Assembly: GCF_026898155.1 (NCBI RefSeq)
Contig: NZ_CP114029.1
Span: 3,824,001-3,888,000, forward strand
Direction: 5' to 3'
Source of the DNA: Jiella pelagia
GTDB lineage: Bacteria > Pseudomonadota > Alphaproteobacteria > Rhizobiales > Rhizobiaceae
Length of the DNA: 64,000 nucleotides
Part shown: positions 1 through 9,516 of the stretch, piece after piece
Layout: every line of letters begins with the position of its first letter
How positions within the stretch are numbered: position 1 is the stretch's first letter
The notes under the pieces: model-generated
Told to the model about the DNA's origin: nothing
The model's input: the letters and a program-made list of their open reading frames with translations, nothing else
Database searches by the model: none
Position numbers and translations under genes: made by a program

Positions 1-1098
1 TACAAGGCGGTGAATACGGTGGCCGCTGCCGTCATCGCCGCCGTCGCCAACCAACTGTCCGGCCGCGACTTCCCCTTTGTCTTCGCCGGCGACGGGGCGA
101 GCTTCGCGCTGCCGCCCGAACATGCCGCCGTCGGCAAAGCGGGGCTCGCGGCAGTGGCCGGGTGGGCGCGCGATGCCTTCGGCTTCAAGCTGCGTGCCGC
201 GATCGTCCCCGTGGAGATGCTCCGTGCCGAGGGGCACGATGTGCGGATCGCCCGCTTCGCTGCCTCTCCAGACGTTTCCTACACGATGTTTTCCGGCGGC
301 GGGCTGGCCTTTGCCGAGAGGCGGATGAAAGAGGGCGCGTTCTTTCTCGAAGCTGGTGTCGGCGAGGACGCCCGGCCGGACCTCACCGGTCTCTCCTGCC
401 GCTTTTCGGCGATTCCGGCGCGACACGGGGTCATCCTGTCGCTGATCATGCTGCCGACTGGCACCGTCGCGACGGAGCGTTTCTCGGCGCTTGCAGCCGA
501 GATCCTGTCGCTCGCCGCCAAGGCATCGGATGCCGGCCGCCCAGTGCCGGAGGAGGGGCCGGCGCAGACATGGCCTTCGGCCGGGCTGATGATCGAAGCC
601 AGGACGGCAGCAGCCAGGACCGGCCGGCCACTCTGGCTCTCGGCGATCTCCGTCGGCATCCGCTCGTTTCTCGCCCATCTGTCCTTCGCCACCGGAACGA
701 AGGTGGGTGAATTCGAGCCGGCACGCTATCGCGGCGAAATCGCCCGCAACACCGACTTCCGCAAATTCGACGACGGCCTGCGCCTGACGCTCGACTGCAG
801 CCCCAGATTTGCCGACCGCATTGCCGAGACGCTGTCGCAGGCCGAGGCGGAAGGCATCGCCATGACCGGGCTGCATCGCCAGGATGCGGCGCTGATGACC
901 TGCTTCGTGCCGGTGGCGAGCCGCAGTGACCACGTGCATTTCGTCGACGGGGCGATGGGCGGTTACGGCGCCGCCGCCCTCATGGCTTTTGGCAAGGCGT
1001 CCCCGAAGAGCGAGGCGAAACGACCCGCCCGGCGGTCAGGCGAAGCGGTCGGCCTTGGCGAAGGCCGATCTGAGGGCGACCGCGGCGAAGAGGGCTGA
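1..1098 (+). CDS. DUF3095 family protein, 5' end cut by the window
   Basis: The frame is open from base 1, so the gene begins before the window and an N-terminal stretch is missing. The visible 365 residues match my recollection of the DUF3095 family (cytoplasmic proteins annotated as adenylate-cyclase related): an early FVFAGDGASFALPP block, then YTMFSGGGLAFAERRMK. The GDGASF block resembles the active-site turn of nucleotidyl cyclase folds, but catalysis is not demonstrated. The C-terminal tail is low-complexity, rich in Arg, Gly and Glu, and overlaps the convergent dsbB gene by about 60 bases. No operon partner is visible. The family call is fairly firm; the function is unknown. Confidence 0.7.
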   Translation, partial: YKAVNTVAAAVIAAVANQLSGRDFPFVFAGDGASFALPPEHAAVGKAGLAAVAGWARDAFGFKLRAAIVPVEMLRAEGHDVRIARFAASPDVSYTMFSGGGLAFAERRMKEGAFFLEAGVGEDARPDLTGLSCRFSAIPARHGVILSLIMLPTGTVATERFSALAAEILSLAAKASDAGRPVPEEGPAQTWPSAGLMIEARTAAARTGRPLWLSAISVGIRSFLAHLSFATGTKVGEFEPARYRGEIARNTDFRKFDDGLRLTLDCSPRFADRIAETLSQAEAEGIAMTGLHRQDAALMTCFVPVASRSDHVHFVDGAMGGYGAAALMAFGKASPKSEAKRPARRSGEAVGLGEGRSEGDRGEEG

Positions 1099-1569
1099 CG
1101 CGACGGCGTTCCAGCCGGCGAAGGAAAGGCCGAGGAACCGCCCGGCCGCCTCGTCGCAGGAGGGCGGCTTGATGGCGTCGATATCCGCCAGGAGGTCGCC
1201 GGTGGACAGATTGCCGCCGCCGACCTGGGCACAGTCGGTCGGCCCGGCCCAGAAATGCCACTCGACGCCGGCGTGATAGACCGCAAGGCCGAGCGAGACG
1301 AGCATGATCAGGCCGAGGAGGAAAATCAGCCCGCGGGTCAGCGGCGCGGGAGCCCGGCCGGCCGCCGCGACGAAGGCGACGAGGGCGATCGGCAAGCCGA
1401 CATAATAGGGTATGCGCTCCTGAAGGCAGAGGGCGCAGGGGATGTAGCCGCCGGCATATTGGAAGAGGAGGGCCGAGCCGACGGTGATTGCCATGCCGGC
1501 GAGAAGAAAGCCGGAAGCAAGCACCTGACGAAAGCCGGTCGGGCGGCGAACGATGTCGGACAATGCCAT
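1036..1569 (-). CDS. dsbB: Disulfide bond formation protein DsbB
   Basis: An inner-membrane quinone reductase that reoxidises DsbA. The 177-residue product has four hydrophobic segments and the first periplasmic cysteine pair CALC (Cys45 and Cys48, just after YIP). A second pair, one Cys in GPTDC and one in PPSCDE (about residues 113 and 136), lies in the second periplasmic loop. Length and layout fit DsbB/DsbI. I chose the ATG at 1569 (MALSD); a start 33 bases upstream would add a non-typical leader. It begins 10 bases after the stop of the DedA-like gene and is probably co-transcribed with it. Its 3' end overlaps the convergent DUF3095 gene. Confidence 0.85.
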   Translation of the reverse strand: MALSDIVRRPTGFRQVLASGFLLAGMAITVGSALLFQYAGGYIPCALCLQERIPYYVGLPIALVAFVAAAGRAPAPLTRGLIFLLGLIMLVSLGLAVYHAGVEWHFWAGPTDCAQVGGGNLSTGDLLADIDAIKPPSCDEAAGRFLGLSFAGWNAVASALFAAVALRSAFAKADRFA

Positions 1570-1579
1570 TTTCGCAACC

Positions 1580-2160
1580 TCAGAACAGATAGCGGACCGC
1601 AACGAAGCCGCCGATCAGAAGGATCATGAACAGGGTAAACAGAAGCCCGAGATTTTTCTCGATGAAACCCTGGATCGGCGCACCGTAGCGGTGAAGCAGA
1701 TAGGCGACGAGGAAGAAACGGGCTCCGCGCCCGACAATCGAAACCAGGGTGAAGATGACGAGATTGAGCCCGGTGACGCCTGAAAAGATCGTCAGCACCT
1801 TGTAGGGGAAGGGCGTCAGCGCCGCGAAGAGCACCGCCCAGCCGCCCCATTCATTGTATCGCGCCGTCATCTCGGCAAAGGCGTCTGCCTTGCCGTAGAA
1901 GGCGAGGATGGGTTCGCCGAGGAGGTCGAAGAACAGGGCGCCGATTGCATAGCCGAGAAAGGCGCCGAGAACCGAACCGATGGTCGAGACTGCGGCGATC
2001 CGGACCCACTTCGTCCGGTCGGCGATCACCATGGGGATGATCAGCGCGTCGGGGGGATCGGAAAGACCGAACTCTCGATGAAGGCGACGGCGCCGAGCGC
2101 CCGTTCGGCATGGCGGGTGGCGGCCAGCGACATGACCCAGTCGTAGAGGCGGCGAAGCAT
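1580..2160 (-). CDS. DedA/YqaA-family membrane protein, frameshifted at a G6 run
   Basis: Small inner-membrane protein of the SNARE-associated/VTT (DedA, YqaA) family, about 193 residues when corrected. The ATG at 2160 opens MLRRLYDWVMSLAA and reads to SVFPIPP. There the frame is lost at a run of six Gs on the + strand (2051-2056), and the next frame continues DALIIPMVIADR to the stop at 1580. One more C on the coding strand restores the family motif FPIPPDALIIPM. The conserved ALTPFPYKV block is present in the second part. This is the one broken gene in the window not due to a GAGCTC-type insertion; a homopolymer miscall is likely. Probably in an operon with dsbB. Confidence 0.72.
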
Positions 2161-2543
2161 GGATGAACGACTGTCCGGGATCTGTCGGTGGGAGATTACG
2201 GTGCCAGCGATTAGGCCGAAGCGTGTCCGAAGGCAATCCCGCCGCTCCAAATGGCGCCTTTCGCAGGCTCGTGCGGTCGAGCCCCGCCGGCAGTCGGGCA
2301 CCGGAAATGGACATTGCGCTGGCGGCATCTTCGGCTTGCGGCTGCTGCACCTTGCCGATAGTCCAGCGGCGGTGGCTTTAGGCGCGGTGCAGGGGGCGGG
2401 CTCAACGTCCGTGACTTCCTGCCCGAGAGGCCCTGATCGCTGGATGCAGGCGCGGATCCCGATCAGCGGCGTGGCTTGCCTCGGCAGCCGTGGTCGGTAA
2501 CGGTGCCCCCGCCCTTCAAGAATCGCCTCAAGGAGTTCGATCG
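2161..2543. other. Non-coding gap between divergent genes
   Basis: About 380 bases separate the DedA-like start from the ThDP-enzyme start. Open frames here look like shadows, without family resemblance. It should hold two divergent promoters, but I see no convincing -35/-10 pair or terminator. Confidence 0.4.
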
Positions 2544-4222
2544 ATGCGAAATGGCGGACAGCTTCTCGTCGAGTGCCTGTTGGCGCTGGGCGCCACCAAG
2601 AGCTTCGGCGTGCCGGGCGAGAGCTATCTGGCGGTGCTCGACGCGCTCCACGACACGAAGGGACGGCTCGACTACGTGCTCTGCCGGCAGGAGGGTGGCG
2701 CGGCCTTCATGGCGGCGGCCTACGGCAAGCTGACCGGCAGCCCCGGCATCTGCATGGTGACCCGGGGCCCCGGCGCCACCAATGCGGCGATCGGCGTCCA
2801 CACCGCGATGCAGGATTCTTCGCCGATGATCCTCCTGGTCGGCCAGGTCGGCACCGACATGAAGTGCCGCGAGGCCTTTCAGGAGCCTCGATTACGCCGC
2901 CGTCTTCGGCACGATGGCGAAATGGGCCGTCGAGATCGACCAGGTCGAGCGGATCCCGGAGATCATCTCCAGGGCCTGGATCACCGCCGTGACCGGCCGC
3001 CCCGGCCCGGTGGTGATCGCGCTGCCCGAGGACATGCTGACGACGATGACCGACGTCGCGCCGCTGTCGGGTCCGGCGGCGATCTTCGAGCCGGCGCCTT
3101 CGCGCGCGGCGATGGCGCGGCTGGGCGAGATCCTCGGCGAGGCGGAGCGACCGCTGATCCTCTATGGCGGCTGCAACTGGCAGGCAGGCTCGACGGCAAA
3201 GCTCCAGGCCTTCGCCGAGGCCGCCGACATCCCGGTCGTCTCGGTCTTCCGCTACCAGGATCAGTACGACAACTTTTCGCCGACCTTCTGCGGCGAGGCC
3301 GGCGTCGGCATGGCGCCGGCAGTCAAGAAGCTGCTTGCCGAGGCCGACGTCATCCTGGCCGTCAACAATCGTTTCGGCGAGAACTCCACCGACGGCTACA
3401 CGCTCTTCGCGGTTCCGGAGGCGGCGCAGCGGATCATCCACGTCCACGGCTCGGACCGCGAGATCGGCAAGGTCTATCGTCCGGCCCTCGGCATCCATGC
3501 CGGCCCGAACGCCTTTGCCGCCGCGTTGGGTGAGTTGGAGCCGGTGAGGGGCAACTGGTCCGCATGGCGGAAGGCCGCTCGCGCGGCCTTCGAAGCCGGC
3601 TTCGAGGCTCCCCGACCTTCCCTCGCCCGTCGACATGGGCAAGGTCACGGCGCATCTGCGGGAAGTGCTACCCGATGACGTGATCCTCGCCAACGGCGCC
3701 GGCAATTTCGCCGTCTGGCCGAACAAGTTCTTCCAATACGGGCCGAAGGCGCGGCTGCTCGCCCCGCAGTCCGGCGCCATGGGCTACGGCGTGCCGGCGG
3801 CGATCGCCGCCAAGGTCGTCCACCCCGAGCGCACGGTCGTCTGCTTTGCCGGCGACGGCGATTTCCAGATGACCTCGCAGGAACTCGCCACCGCCAGGCA
3901 GGCAGGCGCCCAGCCGATCATCCTCATCCTCAACAACGGCATCTACGGGACGATCCGCGCCCATCAGGAGCGGCATTATCCGGCGCGTGTCTCGGGAACG
4001 GACATGGAGAGCCCCGACTTCGTCATGCTGGCGAAGGCCTATGGCTTTCATGGCGAGCGGGTCGAGCGGACGGAAGATTTCGCCGCCGCCTTCGAGCGGG
4101 CGCTGGCCTCGCCGACTGGCGCCGTCCTCGATCTGGTGATCTCGCCGGAGGCGCTGACGCCGCGCCAGACGCTGACGCAGATGCGGGACGCGGCGCTTTC
4201 CGCCTCGCGCCGCAAGGGCTGA
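2544..4222 (+). CDS. Thiamine-diphosphate enzyme (acetolactate-synthase-like), two artefactual frameshifts
   Basis: Member of the acetolactate synthase/pyruvate decarboxylase superfamily, about 558 residues when corrected. The N-terminal PYR domain has GVPGESYLAVLDAL and the ThDP-activating Glu50 in RQEGGAAF. The C-terminal PP domain carries the ThDP/Mg signature GDGDFQMTS followed by ILNNGIYG. The frame breaks at 2883-2889 (GAGCCTC) and at 3604-3610 (GAGGCTC). Reading both as GAGCTC gives QELDYAAVFG and FELPDLPSP and joins the parts. The start ATG at 2544 follows an AAGGAGTTCGATCG leader with a clear ribosome site. Substrate is not predictable: no ilvN-like small subunit lies beside it, so a true acetolactate synthase role is doubtful. 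Confidence 0.82.
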
Positions 4223-4333
4223 AGCCGCGAGGCATTCGTATCATCGACGGGTGGGGCGTCCTCGCTTGTCGGTCTGAATCGAAAGGCATGGGAAGCCGGT
4301 TCGGCGCGACGGGCCCGGCGCTGGCGCGTTATA

Positions 4334-4645
4334 TTACTTCTTTTCAAGCAGCAGGGCGCCCTGCTTTTGCAGCTTGCCCTTCAGCTTGCCGGCGATTGAG
4401 GCGAGGAAGCCCGGCAGGTCGATCTCGACATGGACGTTGTCGTCGAGGATGTCGAGACGGCCGCTGACGGTCTGGCCCATCACGCGGGCGCGAAAATCGA
4501 GATGATCGCCGTCCCACGTGTCCTCGAACTTCACCATGCCGCCCAGCATGTCTTGGCGCAGGCTGGCGAAGCCGCCCTCGATGCGGGCTTTCGCCGTCTC
4601 GCGGGTGAGTTTGTGGGGAATGTCGACCTTCACCGTCTCGGCCAT
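4334..4645 (-). CDS. Polyhydroxyalkanoic acid system family protein
   Basis: A 103-residue protein resembling the PHA granule-region family (PHA_gran_rgn): start MAETVKVDIPHKLT, central WDGDHLDFRARVMGQTVSG, and a Lys-rich end LKGKLQKQGALLLEKK. Members lie near polyhydroxyalkanoate or hypothetical loci and are thought to associate with granules; the molecular role is unknown. It is convergent with the ThDP enzyme and stands alone; no phaC or phasin gene is in the window. Length matches the family. Confidence 0.72.
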   Translation of the reverse strand: MAETVKVDIPHKLTRETAKARIEGGFASLRQDMLGGMVKFEDTWDGDHLDFRARVMGQTVSGRLDILDDNVHVEIDLPGFLASIAGKLKGKLQKQGALLLEKK

Positions 4646-4827
4646 CGGCGTCTCCTAACGTTCAACTTGAATGGGGATATGGCGATTGAGCGCTTGCGGC
4701 GCAACGTCGCGCCGAAGAATGCGGCGGGCGGCTGCACCCGATGTTCTGGCATTTCGGAAGCCTCTGAACGCGAAGAGAGCGCGAAGTTGCCTCCGCGCTC
4801 TCGTTCATTCTGTCAGGCTGTCAGGAC

Positions 4828-6181
4828 TCAGGCGCCGGCGACGGCCCGGCGCTGACCACCACCGCCACCGCTGCGGCGACGGTTGCCGCCCGGCTTGTCC
4901 TGGCGGCGGTTCTCGCCGCCATTGGCGCTGCGCGGCGCGCCCTGTGCGCCATTGCCGCGGCGCTGCTGCTGCCCATTGCGGCCGCGCGGCGAGCGGGCGT
5001 CACGCGCCGGGCGCTCGTCGGCCTCGTTCATCGCACCTTCCGGCACGACGAAGTCGGTCTTCTGCGGCTCCAGCGTCTGCCCCGTCAGCCGGGCGATCGC
5101 CTTGAGCTTGGCGCGCTCGGACGGATCGATCAGCGAGATCGCGATACCCGAATGGCCCGCCCGGGCGGTGCGACCGATGCGGTGGACGTAGCTCTCCGGC
5201 TCTTCCGGCAGCTCGAAGTTCACCACATGGCTGATCTCGTCGACATGGATGCCGCGGGCGACGATGTCGGTGGCGACGAGAACCCGGGCCGAGCCCTTCT
5301 GGAAGGAGGCGAGCGCCTTCTGCCGGGCCGCCTGGCTCTTGTTGCCGTGGATCGCCAGGGCCGGAATGCCGGCCTTTTCGAGATCGCCGGCCAGCCGGTT
5401 GGCGCCGTGCTTGGTGCGGGTGAAGATCACCACCCTGGACAGGCTCTGGTCGGAGAGCTTGTCGATCAGCCAGTGCTTCTTGGCCTTCTGGGGGACCAGG
5501 AAGACGCTCTGGGCGATCTTTTCCACCGTCACGACTTCCGGCGTCACTTCGACGCGCACCGGCTTCGTCAGGATCTTCGCGGCGAGATCGCCGATCGAGC
5601 GCGGCATGGTCGCGGAGAACAGCAGCGACTGGCGCTCGGATGGCAGCTTGGCGACGATCTTCATGACGTCGCGCACGAAGCCCATGTCGAGCATCCGGTC
5701 GGCCTCGTCGAGAACGACGTGCTCGACGCCCGAAAGGTCGATGGCGCGCTGGTTGAGGAGGTCGAGCAACCGGCCCGGCGTGGCAATGACGATGTCGACG
5801 CCGCGGCCGAGCGTCATGATCTGCGGACGGATCGAGACGCCGCCGAAGACCGTCGTGTGGGTGATCTTGGTGCCGACGGTGTAGGACTTGACGTTACCGG
5901 CGATCTGCGAGGCGAGGCTCGCGGGTCGGTGTCAGGATCAGCACCTTCGTCTGCTTCGGGGCCGCACGGCCGCCCTTCTTCAAAAGAGCGTGGATGACGG
6001 GAAGCGAGAAGGCCGCGGTCTTGCCGGTGCCGGTCTGGGCGATGCCGAGAACGTCGCGGCCGGCCATGACGGCGGGAATCGCCTGGGACTGGATCGGCGT
6101 CGGCTCGGTGATGGAAAGCTGCGCAAGCGCGTTGAGAAGCGTGTCGGCAAGGCCGAACGCCTGAAAATTCTGAGAGGTCAA
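4828..6181 (-). CDS. DEAD-box RNA helicase (RhlE-like), one artefactual frameshift
   Basis: ATP-dependent RNA helicase of the RhlE type, about 450 residues when corrected. Motifs in order: Q motif (FGLADTLLNAL... ITEPTPIQ), motif I AQTGTGKT, Ia PTREL, II DEAD in LDEADRMLDMGF, III SAT, V and VI ending HRIGRTARAG. A low-complexity tail rich in Gly, Arg, Asn and Gln is typical of RNA-binding extensions. The frame breaks at 5914-5920 (GAGGCTC on the + strand); reading GAGCTC restores PTRELASQIAG. The best start is a TTG at 6181 giving (M)TSQNFQAFGL, matching family N-termini. An ATG at 6319 would add an unusual 46-residue leader. The start is uncertain. Confidence 0.88.
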
Positions 6182-6459
6182 AGCATGCCTTTGGATGCAT
6201 GCGGCCCGGGTTTTGGGGCCGCTGTAAGTGCCGACCGTCTTCGCGCGGGCGGACGGGTCGGCGGGCCGTGTCGGGCTGGCCGATGGCAGTGCCACCAGGC
6301 CGATCCGATTTCGCCGCATGCTTCCAAATTCAGATGAGCTTTGAAGAACGACGATCGCGCGATCACGGCGTGATGGATCTCATATCGAGCTTTTGCTGCG
6401 CCGCGTCAAGCTGCAATCGGTGCGCCATGTGCTGGGCGCATGCCTCGGGTCAGCAGACG

Positions 6460-7623
6460 TCAGTCGGAAGCCGAAGTCGGGGCGGGGGCGAACTGGTCGG
6501 CGATCGTCCCGGCGATGCGCGAGAAGACGTTCGCCCGCGACACCGCCTCGGCGGCGAACAGCGGCACTTCGCGCAAGGTCTCGTCGCCGCGGGTGAACAG
6601 CGCCCAGCCGGCGCGCTGGCCCTCCTTGACCGGAGCGGGGAGGGGGCCGTTGCCGAGAATGCGGCGCTCCACACCAGACAGGCTGCCGCGCGGCACCAGC
6701 ACCGTCAGGTCCTTTCGCGCGACGAGCGCGACGGTGCGGGACGAACCGCCCGCCACCTCTGCCGTGCCCAGCGGCTCCCCGGCCTTCACCAGGGTCACCT
6801 CCTCGAAGTCCTGCAGGCCGAAATCCATCAGCCGCTTGGCCTCGCGGGCGCGCTCTTCTGTGGACGTCATGCCGGACATGGCCAAGACGATGCGCCGGCC
6901 GTCTTTCCTGGCGGAGGCGACCAGACCGTAGCCAGAGGCGGAGGTGTGGCCGGTCTTCAGCCCGTCGGCGCCAAGCGATAGCAAGGGGTTGCGGTTTTTT
7001 TGGGTGATGCCGTTGAAGCGGAAGCTCTCTTCGGAAAACAGCGGATACTCTTCCGGGAAGGTCTTGATCAGATATTCGGCGAGAACCGCAAGATCGCGCA
7101 TCGTCACCTGCTGGCCTTCCGCCGGCAGGCCGTGCGGATTGACGAAATGCGAGTGGGAGAGGCCGATCGCCTTGGCCTCGGCGTTCATCTTCTCGGCAAA
7201 CTGCGGAACGCTTCCGGCGAGCCCCTCGGCGATGACGATCGCCGCGTCGTTGCCCGACTGGATGATCAGGCCCTTGATCAGATCGCCGAGGCTGACTTGC
7301 TTGTGCACCGGCAGGAACATCGTCGAGCCGCCGGAATTGGTGCCGCCCTCGCGCCAGGCCTTTTCAGAAACCTCGAACGTGTCGTCCCGTGAGGCTTCGC
7401 CGCTCTTGATCATGTCGAAGACGACGGCGACGGTCATCAGCTTGGCGAGGCTTGCCGGCGGGATTGGCTTGTCGGCATTCTTCTCATAGAGAACCCGGCC
7501 CGTGCCGAGGTCGAGCAGGATCGCCGTCGGCGCCTTGGTCTCAAAAGCCGCGACGGGTGCGGAGCCGAGCGCAAGGACAAGAAGAGCGGCGAGGAGGCGG
7601 GCAAGGGCGCGATGGAACGTCAT
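6460..7623 (-). CDS. D-alanyl-D-alanine carboxypeptidase (PBP5/6, DacF type)
   Basis: Periplasmic low-molecular-weight penicillin-binding protein that trims the terminal D-Ala of peptidoglycan stem peptides; 387 residues. It has an N-terminal signal peptide cleaved near APVAA, the catalytic SxxK as PASLAKLMT, SGN in IIQSGNDAA, and KTG in GLKTGHT. A C-terminal beta-rich PBP5 domain follows, and a weak amphipathic tail (ANVFSRIAGTIADQF) could anchor it to the membrane. It lies upstream of the helicase on the same strand with a 278-base gap, so it is probably a separate transcript, and it is divergent from the copper-associated genes. Confidence 0.9.
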   Translation of the reverse strand: MTFHRALARLLAALLVLALGSAPVAAFETKAPTAILLDLGTGRVLYEKNADKPIPPASLAKLMTVAVVFDMIKSGEASRDDTFEVSEKAWREGGTNSGGSTMFLPVHKQVSLGDLIKGLIIQSGNDAAIVIAEGLAGSVPQFAEKMNAEAKAIGLSHSHFVNPHGLPAEGQQVTMRDLAVLAEYLIKTFPEEYPLFSEESFRFNGITQKNRNPLLSLGADGLKTGHTSASGYGLVASARKDGRRIVLAMSGMTSTEERAREAKRLMDFGLQDFEEVTLVKAGEPLGTAEVAGGSSRTVALVARKDLTVLVPRGSLSGVERRILGNGPLPAPVKEGQRAGWALFTRGDETLREVPLFAAEAVSRANVFSRIAGTIADQFAPAPTSASD

Positions 7624-7693
7624 GGCAAAGGCGTAACCACAGGTGGCCGGCGCTTCAAGCGCCTCACGGAAGTTTGCCGAGGTTTGCCGAGCG

Positions 7694-7717
7694 CCCCTCG
7701 TCCTTCGACAGGCTCAG
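7694..7717. repeat. REP-like fragment
   Basis: A stretch beginning CCCCTCGTCCTTCGACAGG lies between two divergent genes. Strings of this type are common intergenic palindromic-repeat halves in alphaproteobacteria. Only one arm is clear here, so the call rests on resemblance. Confidence 0.3.
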
Positions 7718-7905
7718 AATGCGGAGCACGTGAAGCGGGGAGCGCCTTGGGCAGGCTGGTGAAGGTGGACGGCCAGGCAGATCCGCGAGAAGGGGGTTCA
7801 ACCGTCACGTCGTGGCCTTGATCTCAGTAACCGGCCTGCGAGATAGGCCCCACCCCCTGCACTCGGCAGATGACACCCGCCCGGTTCTCTGCCACAAACC
7901 CCGCC

Positions 7906-8319
7906 ATGCGAGTCCTTCGGCAATTCCTTCGTGACCGGTCTTCGGCGGCGGCCCTCGTCGCCGTCCTCGTACAGCTGATGATGCTGCAGACGGTCACCGC
8001 AGGCCAAGCCTGCCTGGAAGCGGCGTTCGGTGGTGGCCCGCAGGTGCTTTGCTCGGGCGCTCCAGTTCCGTCCGAATGGACGGGGCGCGCAGGCGAGACA
8101 TCCGGCGACAGCTCGGGACATTGTCCCGACTGTTCCTGCGCCACACTTTGCAGTTCGTCGGCGCTTCATGCAGTCCTGTCGAACCCCATCGTCGAGCCGG
8201 CGGTCTTTGCCGATCTGTACGCGCGGACGGCGCGCGCGTTCCTTGAAGATACGCATCTCTCCCGCGCGCTGCCGCCGGGCGAGCTACGCCTGCGCGGCCC
8301 ACCTGTAATCTCCGCCTGA
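7906..8319 (+). CDS. DUF2946-like secreted/membrane protein
   Basis: A 137-residue protein with an N-terminal hydrophobic segment (AAALVAVLVQLMMLQTV) followed by a Cys-containing region (GHCPDCSCATLC). This fits the small DUF2946-type proteins often found beside copper genes. It is 63 bases upstream of the PCu(A)C chaperone on the same strand, so a role in periplasmic copper handling is an inference from context and the Cys cluster. Start is uncertain: ATG at 7870 and ATG at 7906 are in frame, neither with a good ribosome site. I chose the second because the hydrophobic segment then sits near the N-terminus. Confidence 0.55.
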   Translation: MRVLRQFLRDRSSAAALVAVLVQLMMLQTVTAGQACLEAAFGGGPQVLCSGAPVPSEWTGRAGETSGDSSGHCPDCSCATLCSSSALHAVLSNPIVEPAVFADLYARTARAFLEDTHLSRALPPGELRLRGPPVISA

Positions 8320-8382
8320 AACAACGAATCCCCGTTTCCGCGCGCAGGCGCGGTCAACCTCGTTTCATTCGGAGATCATCCC

Positions 8383-8880
8383 ATGCGTGTCACCATTGCG
8401 GCCATTGCCGCCGCTGCCGCCATCGCCATCGTCACGACGGCGAGTGCCCATTCCTTCAAGAATGGCGATCTCGAGATCGGCCATCCCTGGAGCCGCGCCA
8501 CGCTGCCCAACGCGCCGGTTGCCGGTGGCTACATGACCATTGAGAACACCGGCACCACCGACGACAGGCTGCTCGGCGGCTCGACACCGGCGGCAGGAAA
8601 GGTCGAGATCCACCAGATGAAGATGGACGGCGACGTGATGACGATGCGCCCGGTCCCAGACGGGCTGGTCATCCCGGCGGGCGAGATGGTGACGCTCGCG
8701 CCCGGCGGTTATCACCTGATGCTGATGAAGCCTCAAAAGCCTTTCAAGGAAGGCGAACGTGTCCCGCTGACGCTGACATTCGAAAAGGCCGGCGAGGTGA
8801 AAGTCGAGCTTGCCGTCGACAAGCCGAACGCAATGGGCAAGGCCGATCATGCCGGACATGCCAGCATGAAGACGCAGTAA
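8383..8880 (+). CDS. Periplasmic copper chaperone PCu(A)C
   Basis: A 165-residue PCu(A)C-family protein that carries Cu(I) in the periplasm, typically towards cytochrome oxidase. A signal peptide ends near TTASAHS. The mature part has the family start GDLEIGHPWSRAT and the ligand set spread over VEIHQMKMDGDVMTMR and GGYHLMLMKP, that is the H...M...HxM copper site. The C-terminus has extra His residues (KADHAGHAS). It follows the DUF2946-like gene and ends at a strong hairpin. Confidence 0.88.
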   Translation: MRVTIAAIAAAAAIAIVTTASAHSFKNGDLEIGHPWSRATLPNAPVAGGYMTIENTGTTDDRLLGGSTPAAGKVEIHQMKMDGDVMTMRPVPDGLVIPAGEMVTLAPGGYHLMLMKPQKPFKEGERVPLTLTFEKAGEVKVELAVDKPNAMGKADHAGHASMKTQ

Positions 8881-8904
8881 CCCCGCGCTCTCGAATTCGC
8901 GCAT

Positions 8905-8937
8905 CGATTGGCGAGGCCTTCGCGGCCTCGCCAATCG
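8905..8937. terminator. Hairpin terminator between convergent genes
   Basis: A 14-bp perfect stem (CGATTGGCGAGGCC and its complement) with a 5-base loop lies just after the PCu(A)C stop and before the end of the convergent DUF427 gene. There is no T-run on the + strand, so function is inferred from stem strength and position. It may act in both directions. Confidence 0.55.
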
Positions 8938-8940
8938 CCC

Positions 8941-9324
8941 TCACCACGCCTGTTTGGTAGGGGCCTCGTCCACCTCGATCCGCACCGCGCTCTTGTCGAA
9001 GGCGACGTAGCCGGCAATTTCCTTCACGCCCTCATGCGGCGTCTCGTAGGACCATGCGCCGTTTGCCCCGGCGCGGCCCATGGCCGATATCGACCAGTAG
9101 CGCGCCTCGCCTTTGTGCGGACAGGTCGTGCGCTTGTCGGTTTCTTCGAAATAGGCCATCTCCACGCGGTCGCGCGGGATGTAGTAGACGGGATCGTGGC
9201 CTTTCTCTTCGAGCTTCAGGGCCTCCTTGGTCGAGGCGATCACGACGTCGTTGAAATAAACCGTCACCGGTTGCAGCTCTGGCGTGATGCTGATCCGCTC
9301 GCGGGTCTCTTCAGGTGTTGCCAT
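8941..9324 (-). CDS. DUF427 domain-containing protein
   Basis: A 127-residue cytoplasmic protein of the DUF427 family (a conserved beta-tent fold of unknown biochemical role). Seen are VTVYFNDVVIASTKEAL, YYIPRDRVEM, the Cys-containing TTCPHKGEARYWS and a C-terminal block VAFDKSAVRIEVDE. The ATG at 9324 has GGGAG eight bases upstream; an ATG at 9330 would add two residues. It stands alone, convergent with the copper genes and divergent from betB. Confidence 0.85.
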   Translation of the reverse strand: MATPEETRERISITPELQPVTVYFNDVVIASTKEALKLEEKGHDPVYYIPRDRVEMAYFEETDKRTTCPHKGEARYWSISAMGRAGANGAWSYETPHEGVKEIAGYVAFDKSAVRIEVDEAPTKQAW

Positions 9325-9516
9325 GTTCATCTCCCATGGTTCGAGTTGGTAAAGTAAACTTCGCCGGGCGGCTTTCGATCCGGCAGAGCCGCCCGATTTG
9401 GGTAGCTGCGCGGGGAAGGGTGTCGGCAGAAGGGTGTTGGCGTCCGGCCGTTGCGGCCGATATGGAGTCCCGCAAAGCCCAGTTCGCACCCCCGACCGAG
9501 CAGCCAGGAGATCCTC

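Noticed and set aside
2490..2543. Earlier start for the ThDP enzyme
   Set aside because: The GTG at 2490 adds a leader without family resemblance; the ATG at 2544 has a good ribosome site.
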